Below are positions 7,691 through 15,750 of a stretch of 26,813 nt of DNA, in pieces; position 1 is the first letter of the stretch, and each line of letters begins with the position of its first letter. The translations under genes and the position numbers were made by a program. This stretch comes from UBA7332 sp051652645. Its GTDB lineage: Bacteria > Bacteroidota > Bacteroidia > Bacteroidales > UBA7332. The stretch covers positions 1 through 26,813 of the forward strand of contig JBOFUP010000078.1 in NCBI GenBank assembly GCA_051652645.1, in the 5' to 3' direction. A model generated the notes under the pieces. That model made no database searches. It was not told where the DNA came from and saw only the letters and a list, made by a program, of their open reading frames with translations.

Positions 7691-9208
7691 ATGTTAACTA
7701 AAGCAGATATTGACTTACTAGCATCAAAGGGAATATCTAAAGAGCAGCTAGAGCTGCAACTTGAGTACTTCCGCTATGGATTTCCTTATATAGAAATAAA
7801 AGAGGCCGCAACTCCAAGATGTGGTATAATGCAGATCAATGATCAAAACCAAAATGGATATATAGATAGCTGGTCTAGTTACTTATCTAAGAATCCTTCT
7901 ATAGTTAAGTTTGTCCCGGCATCTGGTGCTGCAACGCGAATGTTTAAGAACCTATATGAATTTCTTGACACACCCAACGATGCTGCTTCAACCCCTTTCG
8001 AACGCACATTCTTCGATAATATAGAAAACTTTGCTTTCTTCAACTCTCTTAATAGCTGCTGTTCTCGCATGTATGGCAAAGATGTTAAGGAGCTAATAGA
8101 CTCTGGGCAGTCGCATGAAGTAGTTAGACTTATATTATGCAGCGAGGGATTAAACTACGGAGCTTTACCTAAGGGCCTTCTAGAGTTTCATAAGTATATA
8201 GATTCAAGCAGAACCCCTGTTGAGGAGCATCTTGTTGAGGGTGCTATGTATGCGGCAAATTCTCAGCGTAATGTATCAATACATTTCACTGTATCAGCAG
8301 AACACAGAGTGCTTTTTCAACAACTTGTTGATAACTCTTTGGAGAAGTACAACCAAGAGTATAATGCAAACTTCCACGTAGCATACTCCGAACAAAAAAG
8401 CTCAACAGACACAATTGCTGTAGATCTTAACAACGAACCGTTCAGAGAAAATGGTAAACTCCTTTTCAGACCTGCTGGCCATGGGGCATTGATAGAGAAC
8501 TTAAACGAAATAGATGCAGACATCATCTTCATCAAGAATATAGACAATGTTGTTCCTGATAGCCGCAAGGAGATCATCACTCGCTATAAGCAAGTAATAG
8601 CTGGTCTTCTTGTAGAGGTTCAGTCAAAGATATTTGATTCACTCAAGAAGTTGGATTCAGGCAGCTACACTCGCGAGGATCTAAACTCTATGGTTAAATT
8701 CCTAGAGTTGCAACTTACAACTAAACTAGATAGCGTAAGCTCTCTCTGTGATAGTGAGCTTGCTGCTTATCTTCATAAGAAGTTCAACCGCCCGACTAGA
8801 GTATGTGGTATGGTGAGAAATGTTGGCGAACCTGGTGGTGGTCCATTCATAACTCTTAACAGCGATGGAAGTTCATCACTACAGATACTAGAGAGTTCGC
8901 AGATAGATCTTGACAACCCAAACAGTAAGGAGATCTTCGAGAGCTCAACTCACTTTAATCCAGTGGACTTGGTTTGTGCTGTTAAGGACTACAAGGGTGA
9001 ACGCTTTGACCTAACTAAGTATGTTGATCCTAAGAGTGGATTCATTTCATATAAATCCAAGAGTGGACGAGATCTTAAAGCGCTTGAACTCCCAGGGCTA
9101 TGGAATGGTGCAATGTCCGATTGGAATAGCATATTCGTTGAGGTCCCTATTGAGACCTTTAATCCAGTTAAAACCGTCAATGACTTGTTGAGACCTGAGC
9201 ACCAATAG
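7691..9208 (+). CDS. DUF4301 family protein, nucleotidyltransferase-like
   Basis: A 505-residue cytoplasmic protein with no signal peptide or membrane segment, which I recognise as DUF4301, a Bacteroidota family without an assigned reaction. Residues 75-86 (VPASGAATRMFK) look like the phosphate-binding loop of sugar-nucleotide pyrophosphorylases. Residues 259-288 (FRPAGHGALIENL, then IFIKNIDNVVPD) resemble the GHG and NxDN substrate-binding loops of the UDP-sugar pyrophosphorylase group. A third Gly-rich block, GEPGGGPFI, lies near residue 380. Together these suggest a GT-A-like nucleotidyltransferase fold, an inference from motifs alone. The gene is divergent from relA with its own promoter and has a strong terminator at 9315, so it is probably monocistronic. 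Confidence 0.8.
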   Translation: MLTKADIDLLASKGISKEQLELQLEYFRYGFPYIEIKEAATPRCGIMQINDQNQNGYIDSWSSYLSKNPSIVKFVPASGAATRMFKNLYEFLDTPNDAASTPFERTFFDNIENFAFFNSLNSCCSRMYGKDVKELIDSGQSHEVVRLILCSEGLNYGALPKGLLEFHKYIDSSRTPVEEHLVEGAMYAANSQRNVSIHFTVSAEHRVLFQQLVDNSLEKYNQEYNANFHVAYSEQKSSTDTIAVDLNNEPFRENGKLLFRPAGHGALIENLNEIDADIIFIKNIDNVVPDSRKEIITRYKQVIAGLLVEVQSKIFDSLKKLDSGSYTREDLNSMVKFLELQLTTKLDSVSSLCDSELAAYLHKKFNRPTRVCGMVRNVGEPGGGPFITLNSDGSSSLQILESSQIDLDNPNSKEIFESSTHFNPVDLVCAVKDYKGERFDLTKYVDPKSGFISYKSKSGRDLKALELPGLWNGAMSDWNSIFVEVPIETFNPVKTVNDLLRPEHQ

Positions 9209-9314
9209 ATGCTCTTTGCAACATATAAGAGTTATAGATCTTGATATTTAGTCATCTAGCATTTATTTGTATGCTCTAGTTGTTGTGATGTTTTGATATA
9301 AAAGAAAATAGATA

Positions 9315-9375
9315 ATATAGATGGGCCACTTCTGATTTCAGAGGTGGCCCATCTATATTTGTATATATTTATTGA
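9315..9375 (+). terminator. Intrinsic terminator after the DUF4301 gene
   Basis: Perfect 15-bp stem between 9315-9329 and 9344-9358 (core GATGGGCCAC/GTGGCCCATC), with a nested TCTG/CAGA pair in the loop, followed by TTTGTATATATTTATTG. Confidence 0.85.
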
Positions 9376-9663
9376 TCCTATATGCTATGTGAATTTAAAA
9401 AAAGAGCATACTAACCGCCTTATATAAACTACCTCTCTATAGCCCTAAAAGGGTCAAACTAAGCAGCTACATATTAAGGACTTACAAAACCAAAGTGTGC
9501 ATCTCCAAAAATACGTACGTATTTATAGCAAAACACGTACGTATTTCAAGAAAAGTACGTACGTATCTTCAACTAAATACGTACGTACTTTTGAAGATTT
9601 ATTGTATAGTTTTTGTAGTTAGTGGCATTGATATTGGTAGATTGTCATAATGAATGGAGTAGA
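9376..9663. other. Non-coding gap between two convergent genes
   Basis: This stretch lies between the DUF4301 terminator and the speA terminator. It has no open reading frame with recognisable features and no convincing promoter on either strand. Its only visible structure is the array of four TACGTACGTA palindromes at 9507-9590. Confidence 0.6.
9507..9590. repeat. Four palindromic TACGTACGTA repeats at an exact 22-bp period
   Basis: The 10-bp core begins at 9512, 9534, 9556 and 9578, three consecutive intervals of exactly 22 bp. Copies 1, 3 and 4 are TACGTACGTA; copy 2 is CACGTACGTA. The cores have A-rich 5' flanks and mostly T-rich 3' flanks; copy 1 extends to the perfect 16-bp palindrome AAATACGTACGTATTT. 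Spacer sequences differ, so only core and flanks are conserved. Two helical turns between centres would put all four sites on the same face of the helix, as expected for cooperative binding of a dimeric protein. The array sits between two terminators in a convergent gap, so it is not an ordinary promoter operator. No protein or family name can be assigned. Confidence 0.85.
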
Positions 9664-9717
9664 TACAACAATAGGGTCAACCAGATTCCATTAAATGGAG
9701 AATCTGGTTGACCCTAT
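9661..9717 (-). terminator. Intrinsic terminator after speA
   Basis: Perfect 17-bp stem ATAGGGTCAACCAGATT (9671-9687) with its complement at 9701-9717 and an inner CCAT/ATGG pair. The minus-strand tail is TGTTGTATCT; the plus-strand tail TTATATATT is also A/T-rich, so it may work in both directions. Confidence 0.75.
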
Positions 9718-9778
9718 TTATATATTAAGAACTGTTGGCTTCTAGAGAATTCTCTAGAGATGCTTTCTCTCTGTTTGC

Positions 9779-11671
9779 TTACTCAAGATATGTGTATCCA
9801 TATAGTCCTGAACGATAAGTAGAAAGGAATTCACGCCCTTCCTCTGGAGTGATAACACCAGATTTCATAGAGGCAGTGACCCAAGTTTCAACCTTACGCA
9901 CCATCTTCTTAGGGTTATATTCAACATACTCAAGAACATCTGCTATGGTTTCGCCATCGATAACTTGATCTATTTCATATTTATCCGGATATACACTTAC
10001 GTGTACTGCATTGGTATCGCCAAAGAGATTGTGTAAGTCACCCAATATCTCTTGGTATGCACCAACAAGGAAAACACCAATGTAATATGGCTCAGTTTTC
10101 TTCACATCATGCACTGGAAGGTGGTATGAGAAGTTGCGGGTAGATATGAAGTTGTCTATCTTTCCGTCAGAGTCACAAGTAACATCTTGTAGAGTAGCTG
10201 TTCTGTCTGGTTTCTCATTCAGCCTTGTAATAGGCATTATAGGGAATATCTGATCAATAGCCCAAGAGTCTGGCAGAGACTGGAATAGAGAGAAGTTACA
10301 ATAGTACTTGTCTGGCAGGAGCTTAGAGATTGATTTTAGTTCATCTGGCGAGTGCTTGATATTAGCCGCAATCTGATGAACCTCTCTAGCTACAGACCAA
10401 AATAGTCTCTCTATCTGTGCTCTTGTCCTAAGATCTAAGAGTCCAAGACTGAACATATTGAGAGCCTCTTCTCTAATTTGGAGAGCATCGTGCCATGTCT
10501 CAATAAGTCTTGGTTGGTTTAGTCGCTCCCAAAGCTGATAAAGCTCTTTTACTAGCTCATGGTCGCCCTCTTGAAGCTCTTCGTTATCTTTCCACGATGG
10601 AAGGGTTGCTGTCTCCATCACCTCAAATACTAGTATTGAGTGATGTGCTGTTAGTGAACGTCCTGATTCAGTAATAATATTTGGCTGAGGAATATCATTC
10701 TTCTTACATGCGTCTACGAGAGAATAGATTGAATCATTAACATACTCTTGTATTGAGTAGTCCATGCTGCTCTCTCCGATAGAGGATCTTGTTCCATCGT
10801 AATCAACACCAAGCCCACCTCCGATATCAACAAAGTCTATCTCGAAGTTCATCTTGCGAAGCTGTACGTAGAATTGTGATGCTTCGCGAAGTGCATTCTT
10901 AATGCGTCGTATCTTTGTCACTTGGCTTCCTATGTGGAAGTGTATCAGTTTAAGACAATCGTGCATATCTTTCTTGTCAAGTAACTCAAGTGCTTCGAGA
11001 AGCTCACTGGAGTTTAGACCAAATTTACTGACATCCCCACCAGATTCTTCCCACTTTCCGCTTCCTGAGCTAGCCAGCTTGATGCGAATACCAATATTTG
11101 GCTTGATCTTTAATCTTTTAGAGATTGCAATAATCTCTTTCATCTCATTTAGTTTCTCAACAACGAGATAGATTCTTTTGCCCATCTTCTGAGCCAATAG
11201 TGCAAGCTCTATGTATGCAGTGTCTTTGTAGCCATTGCATATGATCATTGAGTCGGAGTCTGTATTGATAGCCAATACTGCGTGTAGCTCTGGCTTAGAA
11301 CCAGCTTCGAGGCCGATATTGAACTTCTTACCATGATCTACGATCTCTTCTACCACTTGACGCATTTGGTTTACCTTAATAGGGTAAATAATAAAGTTCT
11401 GCGCCGTATATCCATACTCCTCAGATGCAACCTTGAAACAGTTTGAGATCTTCTCAATCCTATTGTCCAAGATGTCTGGGAAACGTAAAAGGACAGGAGC
11501 TTCAACATCTCTTAGTTGTAGCTCATCCATAAGATCTTTTAAATCTACTGGCACTCCGTCCTCACGAGGGGTAACCTGTATATGTCCCTTTTTATTAATA
11601 GAAAAGTACTTCAGCCCCCACCCTTTAATATTGTAGAGTTCGGCCGAATCCTCAACACTCCATTTTCTCAT
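9779..11671 (-). CDS. speA: Biosynthetic arginine decarboxylase
   Basis: A 630-residue PLP-dependent arginine decarboxylase of the SpeA (fold III, alanine-racemase-like) type. It converts arginine to agmatine, the first step of the agmatine route to putrescine and other polyamines. Motifs include WSVEDSAELYNIKGWG at the N-terminus and YPIKVNQ with the PLP Schiff-base Lys99. They continue with HFHIGSQ, the phosphate-binding loop VDIGGGLGVDYDG, ESGR, and the C-terminal TCDSDGKID carrying the catalytic Cys499. Length matches the family (about 630-660). It is transcribed alone: a terminator follows at 9717-9661, and the next upstream gene ends about 195 bp away. No strong promoter was found in that gap, though TACTTTCG at 11773-11766 is a weak candidate. 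A distinct agmatine deiminase or ureohydrolase would be needed elsewhere. Confidence 0.95.
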   Translation of the reverse strand: MRKWSVEDSAELYNIKGWGLKYFSINKKGHIQVTPREDGVPVDLKDLMDELQLRDVEAPVLLRFPDILDNRIEKISNCFKVASEEYGYTAQNFIIYPIKVNQMRQVVEEIVDHGKKFNIGLEAGSKPELHAVLAINTDSDSMIICNGYKDTAYIELALLAQKMGKRIYLVVEKLNEMKEIIAISKRLKIKPNIGIRIKLASSGSGKWEESGGDVSKFGLNSSELLEALELLDKKDMHDCLKLIHFHIGSQVTKIRRIKNALREASQFYVQLRKMNFEIDFVDIGGGLGVDYDGTRSSIGESSMDYSIQEYVNDSIYSLVDACKKNDIPQPNIITESGRSLTAHHSILVFEVMETATLPSWKDNEELQEGDHELVKELYQLWERLNQPRLIETWHDALQIREEALNMFSLGLLDLRTRAQIERLFWSVAREVHQIAANIKHSPDELKSISKLLPDKYYCNFSLFQSLPDSWAIDQIFPIMPITRLNEKPDRTATLQDVTCDSDGKIDNFISTRNFSYHLPVHDVKKTEPYYIGVFLVGAYQEILGDLHNLFGDTNAVHVSVYPDKYEIDQVIDGETIADVLEYVEYNPKKMVRKVETWVTASMKSGVITPEEGREFLSTYRSGLYGYTYLE

Positions 11672-11865
11672 CTCTTGTTAGTGCTGTGTTGGTTAGAAAT
11701 TCAATTTAACTGAGTTGCTCTATCTAATATGGAGTTTACCCTATTTTAGAAAAGAGTTTAGCGCGCGAAAGTATAAAAAAAAGCTCTAATGATGGCTGTT
11801 TTTTCACTATTTATAGCCTATGTATAACAAAAGCGAATGTATGGTGGTTCAATCCTCTTGACTCC

Positions 11866-12573
11866 TTACTTATAAAGTAAGAATATACAAGGTCTTTTTC
11901 CGAGTTGCGGGATCTGTTTAGCCCACTCTTGTATGGATAATGTACGTATGGATTCATCCTCGCATGTGATGTTTATAGCCACGCATAGTTTTGTTTGTGG
12001 TCGGCACTGCTTGATTATCTCCTCGAGCATCTTTTGGTTTCTATAGGGCGTTTCGATGAAAATCTGTGTTTGATCTTCTGAATAGACTCTTGCTTCGAGC
12101 TGCTTTATCTTTTTTATTCTCTCTTGTGTCTCTATAGGAAGATAGCCTTGGAAGGCAAAGCTCTGACCATTGAATCCTGATGCCATGAGCGACATTAGTA
12201 TTGAGGATGGACCAACAAGGGGAACAACTTTAAAGCCTCTTCTTTGAGCAATAGCAACAACGTCTGCACCAGGATCGGCAATAGCAGGACATCCCGCCTC
12301 TGAAATTATGCCTATTGGCAAAGATTGTTCAAGTGGTTTGAGGTAGCCTGATATTGCCTCTGGAGATGTGTGTTGATTGAGTTCAAAGAATGTAAGGCTT
12401 TCAATTTCAATCTCACGGTCTGCTCTCTTGAGGAAGCGACGAGCTGAGCGAATATCCTCTACGATGAAGTGCTTTATAGCTCGTACAATCTCTCTATTTA
12501 TCTCTGGCAATACCTGCTCATGGGGCGTCTCTCCTAGGGTAACGGGAATGAGATAGAGTGCTTTTTGGATCAT
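11866..12573 (-). CDS. SAM-dependent methyltransferase, tetrapyrrole methylase (RsmI-like) fold
   Basis: A 235-residue protein of the tetrapyrrole methylase superfamily, close to RsmI, which 2'-O-methylates C1402 of 16S rRNA. The opening LYLIPVTLGE replaces the usual LYLVPTPIGN of RsmI. The SEAGCPAIADPGADVVAIAQ block corresponds to the SAM-binding SDAGTPGISDPG loop, followed by VVPLVGPSSILMSLMASGF and FIETPYRN. These departures and the short length suggest the second, Bacteroidota-type paralogue and not canonical RsmI, so the substrate is unknown. I chose the ATG at 12573: it matches the family N-terminus and lies 10 bp after the stop of the upstream lipid kinase, whereas the longer start at 12600 would overlap it. 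It is probably co-transcribed with that kinase. No strong terminator follows. Confidence 0.82.
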   Translation of the reverse strand: MIQKALYLIPVTLGETPHEQVLPEINREIVRAIKHFIVEDIRSARRFLKRADREIEIESLTFFELNQHTSPEAISGYLKPLEQSLPIGIISEAGCPAIADPGADVVAIAQRRGFKVVPLVGPSSILMSLMASGFNGQSFAFQGYLPIETQERIKKIKQLEARVYSEDQTQIFIETPYRNQKMLEEIIKQCRPQTKLCVAINITCEDESIRTLSIQEWAKQIPQLGKRPCIFLLYK

Positions 12574-12583
12574 TTTGTATGTG

Positions 12584-13522
12584 TTAAAATGGAAATTCAT
12601 TTACTAGTTGTTCGACAAGGCTATGTATTCTCTCCTCAATAGTGTGTGGTTTGACGGGTACGAATAGCTTCAATCCAGATGGATGGGTAGTTATGTGTAT
12701 CTCTTTTCCCATCATCATTGGTTCGCCATCAAGATGTATCACGCCTTGTTTTTCTCTGAGAATTGTTAGGTGATGTCGCTTATAGGATGCTATATGGCTA
12801 TTCATCTCTATCAATCGTGTGAAGAGTTGAAGTGCTAGGTTGGGGATATCTATATATGTGAATGGTTTTAGAATAGTGATATTCATTAGTCCATCACTCA
12901 TATCTGCTCCTGGAGCTATGAATGCATTATTACCCCACTGTGAGGCATTGGCAACTGTTACGAGGAAGGCCTTTTCATTTACTTGGTCATTGTCCATTAA
13001 TATCTGATAGGTCTCTGGCTCATAACTGAGGAATTCGGTGATAACATTTCGTATATAGTTGAGTCCGCCACGATTCTTGCCCTTAGCAAACTTATAGCTT
13101 ACTCTTGCATCAAATCCTACACCAAAGGTACAAAAGAAAGGCAGACCATTGGCTAGACCGTAGTCTATCTTTCTTGTGTTTGATTTTTTGATTAGTGAAA
13201 GGGCACTCTTGATATTGAGTGGAATTCCTAGTTCTCGTGCTAACCCATTTCCCGAGCCTATGGGTATAATCCCTAGGGTGGCTTCTGTTTTAACTAGTGA
13301 GCGAGCTACTTCATTTATCGTACCATCACCTCCTATTGCAATTACAGCAGGAATATCTCTTTTGAGGGCCTCCTCAGCTAGCTTACTTGCATGGCCTGAA
13401 TATTCTGTAAAGACTATCTCAATCTCCTCTTCTGCAAATATGCTTTGTATAGTCTCCGGGATACTCACCTTAGACTTAGTGCCAGAGATGGGATTAATGA
13501 TGAAGAGGTATTTTGGTGTCAT
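12584..13522 (-). CDS. Diacylglycerol/sphingosine kinase-type lipid kinase (YegS/BmrU/LCB5 family)
   Basis: A 312-residue soluble kinase with the diacylglycerol-kinase catalytic domain: FIINPISGTKSK at the N-terminus, the nucleotide-binding GGDGT at 64-68 (IAIGGDGTINEVARSL) and GSGNGLARELGIP from residue 89. The fold is shared by bacterial diacylglycerol kinases, YegS and eukaryotic sphingosine kinases, so the lipid substrate cannot be told from motifs. The open frame extends upstream to 13696, but the ATG at 13522 (MTPKYLFIINPISG) is where the family begins; the extension is Lys-rich and unlike any domain. It is divergent from a serine palmitoyltransferase-like gene and 10 bp upstream of a methyltransferase gene, probably in one operon. 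The neighbour makes a role on sphingoid or diacylglycerol lipids plausible but unproved. Confidence 0.85.
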   Translation of the reverse strand: MTPKYLFIINPISGTKSKVSIPETIQSIFAEEEIEIVFTEYSGHASKLAEEALKRDIPAVIAIGGDGTINEVARSLVKTEATLGIIPIGSGNGLARELGIPLNIKSALSLIKKSNTRKIDYGLANGLPFFCTFGVGFDARVSYKFAKGKNRGGLNYIRNVITEFLSYEPETYQILMDNDQVNEKAFLVTVANASQWGNNAFIAPGADMSDGLMNITILKPFTYIDIPNLALQLFTRLIEMNSHIASYKRHHLTILREKQGVIHLDGEPMMMGKEIHITTHPSGLKLFVPVKPHTIEERIHSLVEQLVNEFPF

Positions 13523-13627
13523 CCTTGTTTTGTTTGTATTAGTAGTAAATATAGTACGTTTGTATACATTATTAATCTTTATATGCGCTTTTTTCACACT
13601 CTCGGCGTAAGATTTGAAATATTTGCT

Positions 13628-13635
13628 TACTTTTG
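13628..13635 (+). promoter_or_regulatory. -7 promoter box for the serine palmitoyltransferase-like gene
   Basis: TACTTTTG matches TAnnTTTG and lies 75 bp upstream of the ATG at 13711. No TTTG -33 box is found at 19-20 bp. If it is active, a frame opening at 13633 could not be translated in full, which supports the downstream start. Confidence 0.4.
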
Positions 13636-13710
13636 CTTGCAATATTAAGTAGTCTATTGCAGATACACAATACAAAGTATGCCAAATCATACGCATATTA
13701 CATTAAGAAT

Positions 13711-14895
13711 ATGAAATTATTACAGCAAAAACTATCCCAGTACGATGTGCCTCAGAAGGCAAAAGCAATGGGGGTATACCCATATTTTAGACAAATCGAA
13801 AGCGATCAAGATACAGAAGTTCTGATGAACGGCAAAAAAGTCTTGATGTTTGGATCAAATAGCTATCTAGGATTAACAAATCACCCTAAAATAAAAGAGG
13901 CCGCAATAGCAGCTACTAATAAATATGGTACTGGATGTGCTGGTTCTCGCTTCTTAAATGGAACTTTGGATTTACATCTTGAACTAGAGGGAAAGTTAGC
14001 GGAATTTGTTGGCAAAGAGGAGGCTATTATATACTCTACTGGGTTTCAGGTTAACCTTGGCGTTGTTTCTTGTCTGACTGGAAGACAGGACTATGTTATT
14101 TGGGATGAGATGGATCATGCATCTATCATAGAGGGAAGAAGACTCTCTTTCTCTAATTCACTGAAGTTTAAACATAATGACATGAACTCTCTAGAGAAGG
14201 TGCTAGAGAAGTGTGAGAGTGATAAAATCAAGCTTATAGTTGTTGATGGTGTTTTTAGCATGGAAGGAGACACAGCTCCTTTGAAGGAGATCACTGCTCT
14301 AGCAAACAAGTATAAGGCTGCGGTTATGGTGGATGAGGCTCACTCTCTGGGTGTGTTTGGCAACCAAGGGCAAGGGCTTTGCCACGAACTTGGTGTTACA
14401 AATGATGTTGACCTAATAATGGGTACATTTAGCAAATCGTTTGCTTCATTAGGTGGCTTCATCGCTTGTGATTCAGTAACTGCAAATTGGCTCAGACATA
14501 ACTCTAGGTCGTATATCTTCTCGGCTAGTATTACTCCAGCTTCGACCGCTGCAGCGATGGCGGCATTGGAGATTATGAAGAGTGAACCTGAGCGATTGAG
14601 CAAACTATGGGATAATACTCATTATGCTATAAATGCTTTTAAGGCTATTGGTTGTGAGGTTGGCCACACATCAACGCCTATCATACCACTTTATGTGCGT
14701 GATAATGATAAAACATTTATGGTTACTAGAGCACTTTTCGACGAGGGGATTTTTGTTAATCCTGTTATCTCGCCTGCAGTGGCTCCGCAAGACACATTGA
14801 TAAGAATATCTTTGATGGCTACTCACTCGAGGGAGCAGATAGATTTTGCTGTTAGCAAGATTGAGAAGTGCTTTAAGCAGTTGGGTATTATTTAA
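13711..14895 (+). CDS. spt: Serine palmitoyltransferase-like alpha-oxoamine synthase
   Basis: A 394-residue PLP enzyme of the alpha-oxoamine synthase family (with KBL, BioF and HemA). Family landmarks are GSNSYLGL, GTGCAGSRFLNGTLDLH, DEMDHASIIEGRRLS, the cofactor-binding VDEAHSLG (Asp208, His211) and GTFSKSFASLGGF with Schiff-base Lys242. The FSKSFASLGG context is typical of Bacteroidota serine palmitoyltransferase and unlike the KBL motif, so I favour condensation of serine with an acyl-CoA to 3-ketosphinganine, the committed step of sphingolipid synthesis. Databases often label such proteins KBL or 8-amino-7-oxononanoate synthase. The ATG at 13711 gives the expected length; an open extension to 13633 overlaps the promoter region. 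It is divergent from a lipid kinase and is followed within 15 bp by a strong terminator. Confidence 0.88.
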   Translation: MKLLQQKLSQYDVPQKAKAMGVYPYFRQIESDQDTEVLMNGKKVLMFGSNSYLGLTNHPKIKEAAIAATNKYGTGCAGSRFLNGTLDLHLELEGKLAEFVGKEEAIIYSTGFQVNLGVVSCLTGRQDYVIWDEMDHASIIEGRRLSFSNSLKFKHNDMNSLEKVLEKCESDKIKLIVVDGVFSMEGDTAPLKEITALANKYKAAVMVDEAHSLGVFGNQGQGLCHELGVTNDVDLIMGTFSKSFASLGGFIACDSVTANWLRHNSRSYIFSASITPASTAAAMAALEIMKSEPERLSKLWDNTHYAINAFKAIGCEVGHTSTPIIPLYVRDNDKTFMVTRALFDEGIFVNPVISPAVAPQDTLIRISLMATHSREQIDFAVSKIEKCFKQLGII

Positions 14896-14907
14896 CTAGA
14901 TATATAG

Positions 14908-14950
14908 AAATAGTCTATAGAGTTTGAAACTCTATAGACTATTTTTTTGT
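14908..14950 (+). terminator. Intrinsic terminator after spt
   Basis: Inverted repeat 14908-14925 with 14927-14944 (core AGTCTATAGAGT/ACTCTATAGACT, practical loop TTGAA), running into TTTTTTTG. The next gene starts only about 20 bp later. Confidence 0.85.
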
Positions 14951-14967
14951 TTACCATATTTAAGATA

Positions 14968-15672
14968 ATGATAAATAATATGGTGGAATGGATTAAGAAT
15001 AGCCTAATGAGCGAAGAGCTAACTATAGAGACAACCCTGCTGAGGCTTGTAACGAGTTTAATACTTGGCGCTATTGTTGGTATGGAGAGACAACATCGTA
15101 AACAGTCTGCTGGCTTCAGAACATTTGCAATGATAACAACTGGTACTACTTTGATGATGCTTGTATCTATAAGAATTGGCCTTGAGTATGGGGGTGATGT
15201 TGGTCGTATTGCAGCTCAAGTTGTTTCAGGAATAGGTTTTCTTGGTGCTGGTGCTATTATTCAGAGTGGCGGAAACATCAGGGGGATGACTACAGCCTCT
15301 AGCATATGGGCTATGTCGGCCGTAGGGCTTGGTGTGGGATCAGGTATGTACATTGAAGCTGTTTTTGGGACTATGGTAATACTATTTATATTGGTTAACT
15401 TGGAGAAATTTGAGAAGAAAACAAGAATTGAATGGTTGCCAAGAACATTGGTCGTTGAGATTGAGGGGATAGTGGTTGATAATGAGAGTATACTTAGTAT
15501 ATTAAGGAAAGAGGATATTGAGTCTCAACAACTTGGATTGGTGGTAGATATAGCTGAGAATTGTGCTTGTATAAGCATGCACGTATATATTAAGAGTGAA
15601 ACAAACTACATTGATACTCTTGATAAAATAAGAAGAATTGCTGGAGTGAAAAAGGTTAGGCTAGAGATATAG
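14968..15672 (+). CDS. MgtC/SapB family membrane protein
   Basis: A 234-residue protein of the MgtC/SapB family. The N-terminal half has several membrane segments: LLRLVTSLILGAIVGMERQ, FAMITTGTTLMMLVSI, VVSGIGFLGAGAII, SSIWAMSAVGLGVGSGMYI, then VFGTMVILFILVNLE. The GMERQHRKQSAGFRT and GIGFLGAGAII blocks are the family signatures. The C-terminal 80 residues form a soluble ACT-like domain. MgtC members are linked to growth in low magnesium and to regulation of membrane ATPases in other bacteria; transport by MgtC itself is not established. A longer frame opens with TTG at 14947 within the preceding terminator tail, so I prefer the ATG at 14968; ATGs at 14980 and 15007 are also possible. Confidence 0.82.
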   Translation: MINNMVEWIKNSLMSEELTIETTLLRLVTSLILGAIVGMERQHRKQSAGFRTFAMITTGTTLMMLVSIRIGLEYGGDVGRIAAQVVSGIGFLGAGAIIQSGGNIRGMTTASSIWAMSAVGLGVGSGMYIEAVFGTMVILFILVNLEKFEKKTRIEWLPRTLVVEIEGIVVDNESILSILRKEDIESQQLGLVVDIAENCACISMHVYIKSETNYIDTLDKIRRIAGVKKVRLEI

Positions 15673-15715
15673 GAGTGATAATAGAGTTGTTTATACAACT
15701 TATAGTTGCTTGAAG

Positions 15716-15750
15716 ATATTAGGCTAGAGGTTAATCCTCTAGCCTAATAT
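15716..15750. terminator. Stem-loop between convergent genes, probable bidirectional terminator
   Basis: Perfect 15-bp stem ATATTAGGCTAGAGG (15716-15730) with CCTCTAGCCTAATAT (15736-15750), loop TTAAT. It lacks a U tract on both strands. The TAG stop of the ankyrin gene (15741-15739) lies inside the right arm. A smaller stem GTTGT/ACAAC sits just upstream at about 15687-15699. Confidence 0.55.

Noticed and set aside
9507..9590. CRISPR array
   Set aside because: The conserved unit is about 10-16 bp and palindromic, the gaps are about 12 bp, and no cas gene is in the window.
11790..11825. Terminator after the RsmI-like methyltransferase
   Set aside because: Only a three-base GC-containing stem with A/T pairing and a bulge; too weak to call despite the T run on the minus strand.
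13176..13610. 144-residue plus-strand frame opposite the lipid kinase
   Set aside because: It is the complement of a well-supported kinase gene and shows no family motif.
12598..13696. Upstream extensions of the methyltransferase (to 12600) and lipid kinase (to 13696)
   Set aside because: Family N-termini begin at internal ATGs (12573 and 13522), and the extensions overlap a neighbouring gene or the divergent promoter region.
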